A DNA stretch of 64,000 bases from the NCBI RefSeq assembly GCF_000373785.1, contig NZ_KB892377.1, positions 458,933 to 522,932 of the forward strand. The letters are read 5' to 3'. The notes under the pieces are model-generated. The model did no database searches. It was not told where the DNA came from and saw nothing but the letters and a program-made list of their open reading frames with translations. The position numbers and the translations under genes were made by a program. This DNA comes from Erysipelothrix tonsillarum DSM 14972. GTDB lineage: Bacteria > Bacillota_I > Bacilli_A > Erysipelotrichales > Erysipelotrichaceae. Positions 25,361-33,645 of this stretch are shown here, in pieces (position 1 is the stretch's first letter; the number at the start of each line of letters is the position of its first letter).

Positions 25361-25388
25361 ATTATAACATATAAGTGCGCTTTGTAAC
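25361..25388 (-). promoter_or_regulatory. Promoter of the ABC-F gene
   Basis: On the minus strand, GTTACA (25388-25383) and a perfect TATAAT (25366-25361) are 16 bases apart, driving the attenuator leader. Confidence 0.6.
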
Positions 25389-25392
25389 CTAT

Positions 25393-25422
25393 TTGTATTA
25401 ATTGAGAATACTCTTGTATAAT
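25393..25422 (+). promoter_or_regulatory. Promoter of the G5-domain protein gene
   Basis: TTGTAT (25393-25398) and TATAAT (25417-25422) are 18 bases apart. It is divergent from, and nearly back to back with, the ABC-F promoter. Confidence 0.5.
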
Positions 25423-25478
25423 ATAGCGAATTACACAAATCGCTCTACAGATATGTTAGATTATAGAGGGGAGATTAC

Positions 25479-26033
25479 ATGAATAAAAAATATAAACTTA
25501 TAATGGCTTACGTAGTACCTGTTTTACTTATTGTTGTAACACTTTTAATTTTTAAAATGAATTATGCAGTAATAACCTTACAAACTCAGAACATTCCGTT
25601 TAAAAAATATACACGGACTGCTTATGTTGTGCGCAAGGGTGACCACTATATCCTACCAACAAAAAACTTGTTTGAAAATGATGATGAAATATTGTTTAAA
25701 GGTTGGAAAGTTGAAGGCGAAGTGAACCTTATGTCGGAGTTCGTGGTTAGTCGCAGCTGTGTAGTGGAAGCTGTATTTAAGGAGGTTGAATCAGTTGAAG
25801 CATTAACGTATGAAATGATTCCCTTTAAGACAATCTATGAAGATTCAAAGATACCGAAAGCACAACAACAAAATGTACTGGTTGAGGGTCAAAATGGTAT
25901 TATGGAAATTAGAACTCGTATAATCTATCATGATGATGTTGTTTATAAAAAAGAGCGTCCAAGTAAGTATGTTAAACTGGCTCCTGTTGATGAAATTCGC
26001 GGTTTAAAACCACGTGATTCTCGACAAGAGTAA
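25479..26033 (+). CDS. Membrane-anchored protein with G5-like domain
   Basis: The 184-residue protein has one N-terminal membrane helix (about 8-27) and an extracellular part. The first portion (about 45-105) has repeat-like FKGWKVEG segments resembling InlB B-repeat folds. The C-terminal 75 residues (VEALTYEMIPFKTIYEDSK onward) match the G5 domain, found in surface and cell-wall proteins and thought to bind peptidoglycan or glycans. It precedes a VanZ-like gene by 44 bases and is likely cotranscribed. The exact role is unknown. Confidence 0.75.
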   Translation: MNKKYKLIMAYVVPVLLIVVTLLIFKMNYAVITLQTQNIPFKKYTRTAYVVRKGDHYILPTKNLFENDDEILFKGWKVEGEVNLMSEFVVSRSCVVEAVFKEVESVEALTYEMIPFKTIYEDSKIPKAQQQNVLVEGQNGIMEIRTRIIYHDDVVYKKERPSKYVKLAPVDEIRGLKPRDSRQE

Positions 26034-26077
26034 TCGAATCATGTAAGATTTAGATATATACACGAATGGAGTTTTAC

Positions 26078-27133
26078 ATGTTTGAACGATTTATCACACC
26101 CATTATACAAAATACACAAGGCGTATCAATTAATTCAGGGATTATGATCTACTGTTTGGTTGCTATCATTTTTCTTGTGAAGCAGCGATCTGCATCGATA
26201 AAAAACAAAATAATCGGCTTGTTATTTATTCTTTATATCGGTAAAGTACTTGATTTAACCTTATTTCCGATACCTCTCAACCATCGTGAAGTTCAAAATG
26301 CGATGATGAATTTTAGTTTGGAACAAGCCTCAATTGAATATTATAATTTGATACCTTTTCAAAACATTACCGGTTTAAAACAATTAAAGGAGCCGTTGCT
26401 TAATATCTTAATGATGGTTCCAATGGGTATTTTTTTACCCGTTGTCTTTAAATCAATGAGACGCTGGCATCACACAGTTTTAACAACGTTTTTATTATCT
26501 TTAACGATTGAACTCTTAGAATTAGGGCTAACCTTGGGATTTGGAGTGATCCTATGGCATTTTGATGTATCCGATCTAATTACCAATACCTTGGGTGGAT
26601 TCATCGGCTATCTCTTATATTATTTTGGAATGCGTCATATCCTGGCCTACTACGATCAACAAACAAGCCATTGGATGCATGGACAAGGATTAGGTATTCT
26701 TTCGGTCGTCTTATTGTTTGTATTTATGATTACGAGTGTATATTTGGATGTTTCTGCTGATGAGGTGATTCAATACAATCTAAATATGAGAAACATGATT
26801 TCCAACGGTAAATCAAACAATCGGTATTATAATTTCGAACCCAATCGGGTAGTGATGTCGGGCGAAATGAATCTTAAAAGGGAGCAATTCGAGGGGTATC
26901 ACAAGGATATCCCTACAATTGAACTTAAACAGAAAGTGTTGTTTTTAGATTATTCATTTGGTAAATATGAGGTGGGACCACTCTTTCTTCAAAGTTTCGA
27001 AGATGAAGGGGACACGCATCCTTTTGAGTTAGAATGGGATATTCCATATTCTGGATCTAAGTTTTACTTTATTACGGAGTCGAAAATAGCCACCGCGCGA
27101 AAGATTGGCCAAGGTCAGATTATCAATCCATAA
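26078..27133 (+). CDS. VanZ-family membrane protein
   Basis: The 351-residue protein has about five membrane segments in the first 210 residues, with the VanZ signature of small charged turns around NILMMVPMGIFLP and the DLITNTLGGFIGYLLYY block (about 165-181). A soluble extracytoplasmic tail of about 135 residues follows. VanZ of Tn1546 gives low-level teicoplanin resistance; most homologues are uncharacterised. I chose ATG 26078, because the upstream in-frame ATG 26066 overlaps the likely site TGGAG. Confidence 0.85.
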   Translation: MFERFITPIIQNTQGVSINSGIMIYCLVAIIFLVKQRSASIKNKIIGLLFILYIGKVLDLTLFPIPLNHREVQNAMMNFSLEQASIEYYNLIPFQNITGLKQLKEPLLNILMMVPMGIFLPVVFKSMRRWHHTVLTTFLLSLTIELLELGLTLGFGVILWHFDVSDLITNTLGGFIGYLLYYFGMRHILAYYDQQTSHWMHGQGLGILSVVLLFVFMITSVYLDVSADEVIQYNLNMRNMISNGKSNNRYYNFEPNRVVMSGEMNLKREQFEGYHKDIPTIELKQKVLFLDYSFGKYEVGPLFLQSFEDEGDTHPFELEWDIPYSGSKFYFITESKIATARKIGQGQIINP

Positions 27134-27156
27134 AGAAGGGAAACCTTCTTTTTTTT
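27132..27156 (+). terminator. Terminator after the VanZ gene
   Basis: AAAGAAGG (27132-27139) with CCTTCTTT (27144-27151) and a T-run, overlapping the stop codon. Confidence 0.85.
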
Positions 27157-27413
27157 GCGTAAATGTACGAAAAAATGGATAAAAATGACATAATTTGCGT
27201 ATAAATACACCAAATATGCAAAAGGTATGTGAAATTTTGTTGAAATGTGTTAAAATTCTTCATGTTGTATTCGATCGATAAAAAGATATCAATTATAAAA
27301 TCTTTGAATTTAATAAGTATGGGTAATGCTTATCAAAGAATGAGTTATCACAAGACCAATGATTTGTCATTTGTGATTCTTTTTGATGACAATTTGCAAG
27401 GGAGAACCATACC

Positions 27414-29816
27414 ATGAATACTATACATATCAAAAAATCAGAATCCTGCTCGCTCGCAGGCATTGCTATGAATAATGGAATTGTTGTTGTTAGAAGAAAT
27501 TTGCCATATCGAACGTTTTTAAAGCGCATTGAAGAAAAAGAATTTGAAGCTAATAAAGCATTTCAAGTGATCTATGTGGTAAAAGGGATGATCGGATTAC
27601 GTGTTAATGGATCTTACTTAAACTTAAATGAGGGTGATGTCTATATTTTAGAACCGAATCGTGCACATTGTTTTTATGCAAACAGCCGCGATAATATAAT
27701 TCTTGTAGCCCAAATTGATGCCGCCTTCGCGGAAGAACATTTTAATTTATCTGCACAAGTAAGTTTAGATAGTACATTAAAGGATCAACGCAACAAAATT
27801 CGTTTGATTGAATCGGTCCGTCATCTGTACGCTCAAAAAGAAGCAGGTGAGGTTACGTTTGAACAAAGTTATCATGCTTCAAAAGAAGTGGTGGATGCGA
27901 TCAAACTCTTTGTAATGAGTCAGAAACGAACTGTGGTTAGCACCGATTCGATTGAATCGATCGTCATCGATATTACTGAAAAGTATGCCGATGCAAAAAA
28001 CGAAAAAATTACGTTGGAAGGACTTGCCGAAGAATATAATGTCAGTGGGGCCTATCTTTCAAGAATGTTTAAAAAAATAACGGGTGTCAACGTCAGTGAA
28101 TATTTTCGCGTAAGCCGTATTAATTACGCTGTAGATTGCCTTGTTAATACGGATTTATCAATGACTGAAATATCAAACCATTGTGGGTTTTTGGATATTA
28201 AAGCGTTAGGAAGAGACTTTCAAAAGGTATTTGGTTTATCACCAACACAATTTCGCAAACAATATACAACGGAATACATAACGACATTAGAACATCAGTT
28301 AGCTTCCGATAGTAAGGTGCGTTATTTTCTAGAAGTTGGTACAAAAAAACCAAGTCAAACTGAAAATGAACCGATTAAAGCCTTGGAAGCTACCATAAAT
28401 CCCAATTTTATTAAAGGACACTTTCGTAATGCTTGGGGTGTTGTTATTGATTTAGATTGTATTGTTGATCGAGATTTCTTAAGTATCGCTGAGCTTCGAG
28501 AGACTCTAATGCACTTTAAATTTAAGACTGTTAAAATTAAACTTGCCTTTATTGATGGAGTGTTTAAACTTCAGACAAAAGCGGGGACACTGCGTGATTT
28601 TTCTCCTTTTGAAATTTATAATATTTTCACAGTCTTTACCGAATTCGATATAATTCCGGTACTCCGTCTTGATTTTGTTACGTTTAATACTCTTCTTCAA
28701 GAGGGAGCAAGCCTCCACGAGGTGAATCAAGCAGTTTTAGGGATGCAACGAGCTTTAGATGATGCTTCTTTAATTATCAGTAATTCAAAACTCCAGGAAT
28801 GGGGCTACGAATTGTACTTTCCAACAATCAATGCTGCAGTAAGTGATCAGGTGCGTAGACCTTTATTTAAGGAATGCATCCATACCTTCGTGAATGTTCT
28901 ACAATCGAAGTTTGATCAAGATAAGGTACGTTGGGGATTGTATTTAGGGGCATTTGATTCAAATACTCGAGAAATTAATAAGGAATATCTTGAAATGATT
29001 GCGCAAATGAATATTGAACCCGCGTTTTATACGTGTGACCTTAATTTTATCGATAACGATCTAGGGAGTGAATTGCTACTACCTAAAATCTTAAATGATA
29101 TACGCGAAATCAATCTTGCAATACGATCAAATTTACCTGCAGATCGATTAGGTCGACATATCGTCGCTGCATCCTTCAACTATGCTGTTGATGATGATTA
29201 TCGTTGGAATGATGCATTTGAAAATCCATTCTATAATTTATTGTTCCTTCCGATTTTATTGCAATTGAGTCTTGGTGATTTCTATTTCTCTTCATGGAAT
29301 ATTATCACTAAGCCACATCAAGACTTCATACCATTGCCTTATTCAAGCTTCTATAACTGTTTAGGTGTCGAACGAATGCCGTTTTACGTTCTAAAATTTC
29401 TTCAAGATCTCTTTAGTACCATTGTTGATTATGGAGAAGGTTATATAGTGACACGTAACCATCATGATTATGCGATTATTGTTTATTCGAACTATTATGA
29501 ATCATATCGTCGTATTGATGCTCATGATCGTAACATGGGTGCAGAATATGAACGCAAAGTAAATTTTAAAATTGAAAGCTTACACGGTCGTTATAAAATG
29601 ACGGAGCGATATCTAGATTATAAAAATGCGTATTTCTGCCAAAAATGGGTTGAAGATACTGGGATTGCGAACATTACACCTGAAGAGCGTGAATACATTC
29701 GCCAACAGACGAATCCAAGTATGAAGGTTAAATATTTGGAATTAGACGGTGAATTAGATTATACATTTAATCAGAGCCTTTTGAATATTAGTCTTATTAA
29801 GTTAAATAAAATATAA
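27414..29816 (+). CDS. AraC-family regulator fused to GH39-like domain
   Basis: The 800-residue protein has three parts: a cupin sensor (about 45-100, with LNLNEGDVYILEPNRAHCFY), an AraC helix-turn-helix domain (about 180-283, with LSMTEISNHCGFLDIKAL), and a long C-terminal region (about 330-780) resembling a glycoside hydrolase family 39 TIM barrel. Regulators of this architecture occur in Firmicutes; the barrel probably acts as a sugar sensor, perhaps without catalysis. No sugar operon is adjacent, so the target is unknown. The 280 bases upstream hold the preceding terminator and a TCACAA...TTGTGA dyad near 27350-27390. Confidence 0.85.
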   Translation: MNTIHIKKSESCSLAGIAMNNGIVVVRRNLPYRTFLKRIEEKEFEANKAFQVIYVVKGMIGLRVNGSYLNLNEGDVYILEPNRAHCFYANSRDNIILVAQIDAAFAEEHFNLSAQVSLDSTLKDQRNKIRLIESVRHLYAQKEAGEVTFEQSYHASKEVVDAIKLFVMSQKRTVVSTDSIESIVIDITEKYADAKNEKITLEGLAEEYNVSGAYLSRMFKKITGVNVSEYFRVSRINYAVDCLVNTDLSMTEISNHCGFLDIKALGRDFQKVFGLSPTQFRKQYTTEYITTLEHQLASDSKVRYFLEVGTKKPSQTENEPIKALEATINPNFIKGHFRNAWGVVIDLDCIVDRDFLSIAELRETLMHFKFKTVKIKLAFIDGVFKLQTKAGTLRDFSPFEIYNIFTVFTEFDIIPVLRLDFVTFNTLLQEGASLHEVNQAVLGMQRALDDASLIISNSKLQEWGYELYFPTINAAVSDQVRRPLFKECIHTFVNVLQSKFDQDKVRWGLYLGAFDSNTREINKEYLEMIAQMNIEPAFYTCDLNFIDNDLGSELLLPKILNDIREINLAIRSNLPADRLGRHIVAASFNYAVDDDYRWNDAFENPFYNLLFLPILLQLSLGDFYFSSWNIITKPHQDFIPLPYSSFYNCLGVERMPFYVLKFLQDLFSTIVDYGEGYIVTRNHHDYAIIVYSNYYESYRRIDAHDRNMGAEYERKVNFKIESLHGRYKMTERYLDYKNAYFCQKWVEDTGIANITPEEREYIRQQTNPSMKVKYLELDGELDYTFNQSLLNISLIKLNKI

Positions 29817-29849
29817 AAAGATACCAAATTCAGGTATCTTTTTATATTT
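29811..29849 (+). terminator. Terminator after the AraC-GH39 gene
   Basis: A perfect 15-bp stem (29811-29825 with 29833-29847) overlaps the stop codon and carries an internal T-run. Confidence 0.9.
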
Positions 29850-29980
29850 TTTCACATTTAATACAATTATGCACAAGTACAGTGACAAATAATGCGTAGT
29901 CAAGAACAAACAAAGTGATAAGGTTAAAATTTTGTGAAATTCACGTCAAATTAGTGGTAGATAGGTGCATGAGATAATCA

Positions 29981-29986
29981 TATACT
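29981..29986 (+). promoter_or_regulatory. Probable -10 box of the tad operon
   Basis: TATACT lies 30 bases before the tadV start codon. A weak TAGATA 17 bases upstream may act as -35. The rest of 29850-30015 is AT-rich with no other clear feature. Confidence 0.4.
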
Positions 29987-30015
29987 ATCTATGTCGGTGA
30001 TGAGGAGATTCTATA

Positions 30016-30711
30016 GTGAATATTATTGTTTATATTGTTTTAACTACCATATTTTTTACACTAGGATACAACATTTCAAGATTTGTGGAAGATACAGTAG
30101 CTTGGAAACAACGAAGAAACAATAAGATCTATCAGGTCTTTCGTCCAGAAGATGCGCATGACGCATTGATGAATGGCATTTATGTCGGTGTAGCTACTTT
30201 AGTTGCATACACATCATTCGCTTTGTTTGAAGCAACTGTAATGTCCGTAATTGCTTTCTTAGCAATTTACGGTATTCGAATCGATCAACGCATTCGAATT
30301 ATTCCAAACGAATTGGTACTCAGTGTATTAGTTATTGGAGTCATCTATCAGTTTGTTGCAAATGGATTTCATGGATTGTCAACTGGACTCATAGCAATGC
30401 TATTAACAGGTATTCTGTTCTTTGCTACAGCCTTCTTGACAAAAGCATTCTCTGGAAGTCTCGGTGTGGGAGCAGGCGATATAAAGCTTGCAATTGCATT
30501 ATCATTTATGTTGGGATTACCTAATATTCTAACATTTCTAATAGGTATCGTACTTTGCTTGTTAATTTACATTGTTATTGGTTTCTACACTAAAACGATG
30601 TACATCGGTAGTACATTCCCCATGTGTACACAATTAATGGGCGGTGCATTATTTGCACTGTATTACCCAGTCATCAGTATGTTGATTTGCAGTGTTCTAT
30701 TAGTATGTTAG
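30016..30711 (+). CDS. tadV: Prepilin peptidase (TadV/CpaA, A24 family)
   Basis: The 231-residue protein has about seven membrane segments and the two catalytic aspartates of the aspartic prepilin peptidases: one in GIRIDQRIRIIPNELV (about 85-100) and one in GAGDIKLA (about 155-162). It should cut the leader of the Flp prepilins and the TadE/G pseudopilins after the glycine at the membrane face. It opens the tad operon; the start is GTG with GAGGAG upstream. Confidence 0.9.
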   Translation: MNIIVYIVLTTIFFTLGYNISRFVEDTVAWKQRRNNKIYQVFRPEDAHDALMNGIYVGVATLVAYTSFALFEATVMSVIAFLAIYGIRIDQRIRIIPNELVLSVLVIGVIYQFVANGFHGLSTGLIAMLLTGILFFATAFLTKAFSGSLGVGAGDIKLAIALSFMLGLPNILTFLIGIVLCLLIYIVIGFYTKTMYIGSTFPMCTQLMGGALFALYYPVISMLICSVLLVC

Positions 30712-30720
30712 GAGATAGTT

Positions 30721-30894
30721 ATGATAACCGTAAATGAATTTATGGACGAGGAGTCTGGACAGGGCATGGTTGAATACGGTCTAATTCTTGTATTGGTATC
30801 TGTGGTTACTGTAGTGGTGCTACGATCAATTGGGAATGGATATGTTAAGACGATGTTTGAAACAGTCGCTGATCTAGTCCCTAAAATAAATTAG
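30721..30894 (+). CDS. flp: Flp-type prepilin 1
   Basis: This 57-residue ORF was found by reading the sequence. It begins MITVNEFMDEESGQGMVEYG. The predicted cut follows the glycine of ESG, leaving Q at +1, the conserved E at +5 and Y at +6, as in Flp pilins. A hydrophobic segment of about 18 residues follows, and the tail is short. GGAGA precedes ATG. The core from ESG to LVSVV is identical to that of the second pilin, with divergent tails. Confidence 0.9.
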   Translation: MITVNEFMDEESGQGMVEYGLILVLVSVVTVVVLRSIGNGYVKTMFETVADLVPKIN

Positions 30895-30916
30895 GGAAGA
30901 AAATAAGGAGAAAATT

Positions 30917-31087
30917 ATGAAAAACTGGTTATTAAATGAAGAATCAGGACAAGGTATGGTTGAATACGGACTTATCTTAGTTCTTGTTTCAGTAGTAGTT
31001 ATCGTTGTTATGAAAACTTTAGGTACAAACCTAAAAGGAATCTTCGAAAACGTAGGTAAAGAATTACAAGCAGGTAAAGGCGCTTAG
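30917..31087 (+). CDS. flp: Flp-type prepilin 2
   Basis: This 56-residue ORF begins MKNWLLNEESGQGMVEYG and has AAGGAG upstream. Processing after the ESG glycine would give a 45-residue mature pilin with E5 and Y6, a hydrophobic helix and a tail rich in G, K and E. It is followed by hairpins that may raise its transcript level, so this may be the major pilin. Confidence 0.9.
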   Translation: MKNWLLNEESGQGMVEYGLILVLVSVVVIVVMKTLGTNLKGIFENVGKELQAGKGA

Positions 31088-31110
31088 TCTGCTCTTAGCT
31101 TCTATATAAT

Positions 31111-31207
31111 GATAAAGTATCGCGCAAGTGATACTTTATCTTTAAATATTTTATAATCTCTATCCGGCTTGGATAGTTCCGAGGGGATGATTTTTCATCC
31201 CCTTTAT
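31111..31207 (+). terminator. Attenuator-like hairpins between pilin 2 and tadE
   Basis: The first stem, GATAAAGTATC (31111-31121) with GATACTTTATC (31130-31140), is followed by TTTAAATATTTT. A small CTATCC/GGATAG stem (about 31160-31176) comes next. Then AGGGGATGA (31182-31190) pairs with TCATCCCCT (31195-31203) before TTATTTG. Since further tad genes follow on the same strand, partial termination or mRNA-end protection would make pilin RNA more abundant than the rest. Confidence 0.65.
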
Positions 31208-31228
31208 TTGTCGCTTTAAGGAGTGAAT

Positions 31229-31768
31229 ATGATAAAAAAACTTAAAGGTGAAAGTGGTCAAAGTGTTACGGAATTTGCTTTAATCCTTCCTATTCTTATA
31301 ATTATGCTTGCTTTGATCATGGACGTTGGTAAAGCAGTGCATGCAAAGGTCAATCTACAGTATCTAACCAGTGAAATCCAAAAGGTTGCGGTATTGTATG
31401 ACGAAGGTGGTGCAAGCGGCGGAGTTAAAGATCAATCGCGTTTTAGCAGTAAAGAAAAAACGATTGAGGCATTGATTAACAATAACGGAACACTTGACCC
31501 AAAACGCCTTAAATATGAAATTGATTTGTCAGATATCGAACACCGGGATTTTACACGTAAAATTTGGAGTGCAAATGATGGTGGCTTTATTGGACATAAA
31601 AATAGAACTGATATACGTTATGTAACCGTAACAACAACTTATGATGTTCCGTTCTCCATGTATATCACAAAACAAGTAATGGGTGAGACACTTCGTCTAA
31701 CAGAAACGTACAATGGTTTAATGTACTTAGGAGGCGATGGTGATGCGAATGTCAAAGTTGGTCAATAA
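31229..31768 (+). CDS. TadE-like pseudopilin 1
   Basis: The 179-residue protein begins with a prepilin-like leader and ESGQSVTEFALILPILI, so the predicted cut is at G|Q with E at +5, followed by a membrane helix and an extracytoplasmic domain. TadE-like proteins are thought to prime or tip the Flp pilus. ATG 31229 is preferred over GTG 31223, which lies in the AAGGAG site. It overlaps the next gene by 26 bases. Confidence 0.85.
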   Translation: MIKKLKGESGQSVTEFALILPILIIMLALIMDVGKAVHAKVNLQYLTSEIQKVAVLYDEGGASGGVKDQSRFSSKEKTIEALINNNGTLDPKRLKYEIDLSDIEHRDFTRKIWSANDGGFIGHKNRTDIRYVTVTTTYDVPFSMYITKQVMGETLRLTETYNGLMYLGGDGDANVKVGQ

Positions 31769-32318
31769 ATCAAAAAAAGAAAAAGGTCAGGCAATGGTAG
31801 AATTTGCGATTGTGCTACCCCTTTTTCTATTGATTGTATGTTTTCTCATTGATGTGAGTTGGGTGGTCTATAATAAAGTTCAGTTTGACTATTCTTTACG
31901 TAAAATGGCAATCCAACTTGATCTAGGGCCACAACAAAAACATGCCCTACACACCAATCAAAGCTACATTGTAGATGGCGGATGGGCTAATACCCATATT
32001 CGCGATATGTATGAAAAAAATGTAGAAGAAACCGGTGCACCGATTGATGTAAGTCGTGTATCGATTACAAATAGCCGAATCGCTGTACTAGCAGGTAAGC
32101 GAGAGTTTAACTATGGCGTACCTGATGGAACGGATAAAGATCGTGCTAACAGTAAGTTTAAAACAACAACAATGGAAATTGCTTCGGATGTAACCTACAA
32201 AGTCTACCCGATTACCCCTTTCTCGAAACCATTCCTTAAGGATGGTGTGGAATTAAAAAACAATCTTTATAAAATTAGAAGAATTGAGTTAGTAGGGGGC
32301 AAGAATCAACAATGGTAA
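31743..32318 (+). CDS. TadE-like pseudopilin 2
   Basis: The 191-residue protein has a basic leader (KLVNKSKKEKG) and then QAMVEFAIVLPLFLL, again with G|Q and E5, followed by a membrane helix and a secreted domain of about 140 residues. The start ATG 31743 has AGGAGG eight bases upstream. It lies between two related genes, and the overlaps suggest tightly coupled synthesis of the minor pilus subunits. Confidence 0.85.
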   Translation: MRMSKLVNKSKKEKGQAMVEFAIVLPLFLLIVCFLIDVSWVVYNKVQFDYSLRKMAIQLDLGPQQKHALHTNQSYIVDGGWANTHIRDMYEKNVEETGAPIDVSRVSITNSRIAVLAGKREFNYGVPDGTDKDRANSKFKTTTMEIASDVTYKVYPITPFSKPFLKDGVELKNNLYKIRRIELVGGKNQQW

Positions 32319-32800
32319 ATTTTAAAAATGAAGAAGACGGAAATATTTTGATTATGTTTGCGTTTATTCTTATGTTTCTACTAGGTTTTGTTGCTTTATC
32401 AACTGATGTTGTTTTAGCAATGAATAAGAAAGATAAACTCACTGAAGTTGCTTATTTAGTGCGTGAAGCACGTTTGGATATTACTGAAGAGATGATTCAC
32501 TCACAACAAGGACAGCAAATTGCATTGGATAATGCACATGAAATTTTAAAAAGAAATGGAATCGATCCAAGTCAACTTGAATTGGTTTGGAATGAACAGC
32601 GCGGAATGTCGCCGAATGGTAACTATATGATTAGTCTTACAGGGACCATCATTCTCCGAGATGTTTATAAAACAACCACATTAAAAGCACTTGGTATTGA
32701 TGAATTCCCAATTAAAGTTGAATTACCGGTATGGCAAAACTTTACGGATCAACAACCGATTTGGGATGGACGTACCCCCACCATTAATGGTGTCTATTAA
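32312..32800 (+). CDS. TadG-like pilus assembly protein
   Basis: The 162-residue protein begins with a short leader, EEDG, then NILIMFAFILMFLLGFVAL. It resembles the pseudopilins but lacks glutamate at +5, as in TadG/Tad-like proteins with an uncut anchor. The rest is soluble and probably outside the membrane. It overlaps the preceding gene by seven bases and belongs to the tad operon by position. Confidence 0.75.
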   Translation: MVNFKNEEDGNILIMFAFILMFLLGFVALSTDVVLAMNKKDKLTEVAYLVREARLDITEEMIHSQQGQQIALDNAHEILKRNGIDPSQLELVWNEQRGMSPNGNYMISLTGTIILRDVYKTTTLKALGIDEFPIKVELPVWQNFTDQQPIWDGRTPTINGVY

Positions 32801-32821
32801 GATTAAGAAAGAGGAATTACT

Positions 32822-33631
32822 TTGGATAAGAATAAATTAATTTCTGTAGTTGTCGCTGCAGGTGTGTTTCTTTTAGCGTTAATGAACCCAATCCAAGGTT
32901 TAAAAAAAGAAATACCTAAAAAAGATTTAACGCAAGTTGTTGTAGCGATTAAACCCCTTACAGCACAAACACGTATTACTCAAGATATGGTAGAAGTGAA
33001 AAGCGTTCATAAAGATGCTGCACCTGAAGGTGCTTTTGCTGATGCCGAACGAGTTGTAGGGAAAGTTACAACTACAAAAATGTCTGTTGGTGATATGTTC
33101 ACAGGAGAAAAAGTTGAAGTAGTTGGCCAAGGGGCAACAGGTCTTAGCACAGTATTAACGGATAATATGCGTGCTTATACCGTTAAACTTGAAGGACAAT
33201 ACGGGATGCAAGGACTTATTCGTGTTGGAAACAAAATTGATATTATTACAGTGCTGGACAGTGATTTGCCTGAAGATACACTTCAAAAATATGATTATTT
33301 GAAGAAAAACTATCCTCAACTTTATGCAGGTTCGGTGGAAACTGCTGTTGATGGTAAAGAACGTATTCCAGTATTGGGACTTAAAGAAAAGAAAGCAGTT
33401 CTCCTTTTACAAAATAAAGAAGTCCTTGCAATCGATCAAGAAACACTTCCCGATGATAAAAAAGTAGCAGATAAAATGTATACGACGGTAACCCTTGCGG
33501 TTTCAGCAGAAGATGCATTAAAACTGGCTGTTTCTGAATCGGTAGGGACAAACCGTGCAATTTTACGAAGTCACGATCACGATAAGGTTGATAAAGTACC
33601 CGGTGTTATTACTGGCGATTTATTAAAATAG
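32822..33631 (+). CDS. cpaB: CpaB/RcpC-like pilus assembly protein, SAF domain
   Basis: The 269-residue protein has an N-terminal membrane helix (about 7-22) and a SAF-type domain (VVVAIKPLTAQTRITQDMVE at about 39-58). A C-terminal RcpC-like region has the AYTVKLEGQYGMQGLIRVGNK block. CpaB/RcpC proteins help Flp pilus export, in Gram-negative bacteria together with the secretin; no secretin is needed here. The start is TTG with GAGG seven bases upstream. Confidence 0.88.
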   Translation: MDKNKLISVVVAAGVFLLALMNPIQGLKKEIPKKDLTQVVVAIKPLTAQTRITQDMVEVKSVHKDAAPEGAFADAERVVGKVTTTKMSVGDMFTGEKVEVVGQGATGLSTVLTDNMRAYTVKLEGQYGMQGLIRVGNKIDIITVLDSDLPEDTLQKYDYLKKNYPQLYAGSVETAVDGKERIPVLGLKEKKAVLLLQNKEVLAIDQETLPDDKKVADKMYTTVTLAVSAEDALKLAVSESVGTNRAILRSHDHDKVDKVPGVITGDLLK

Positions 33632-33645
33632 AGAAGGAGAATTAG

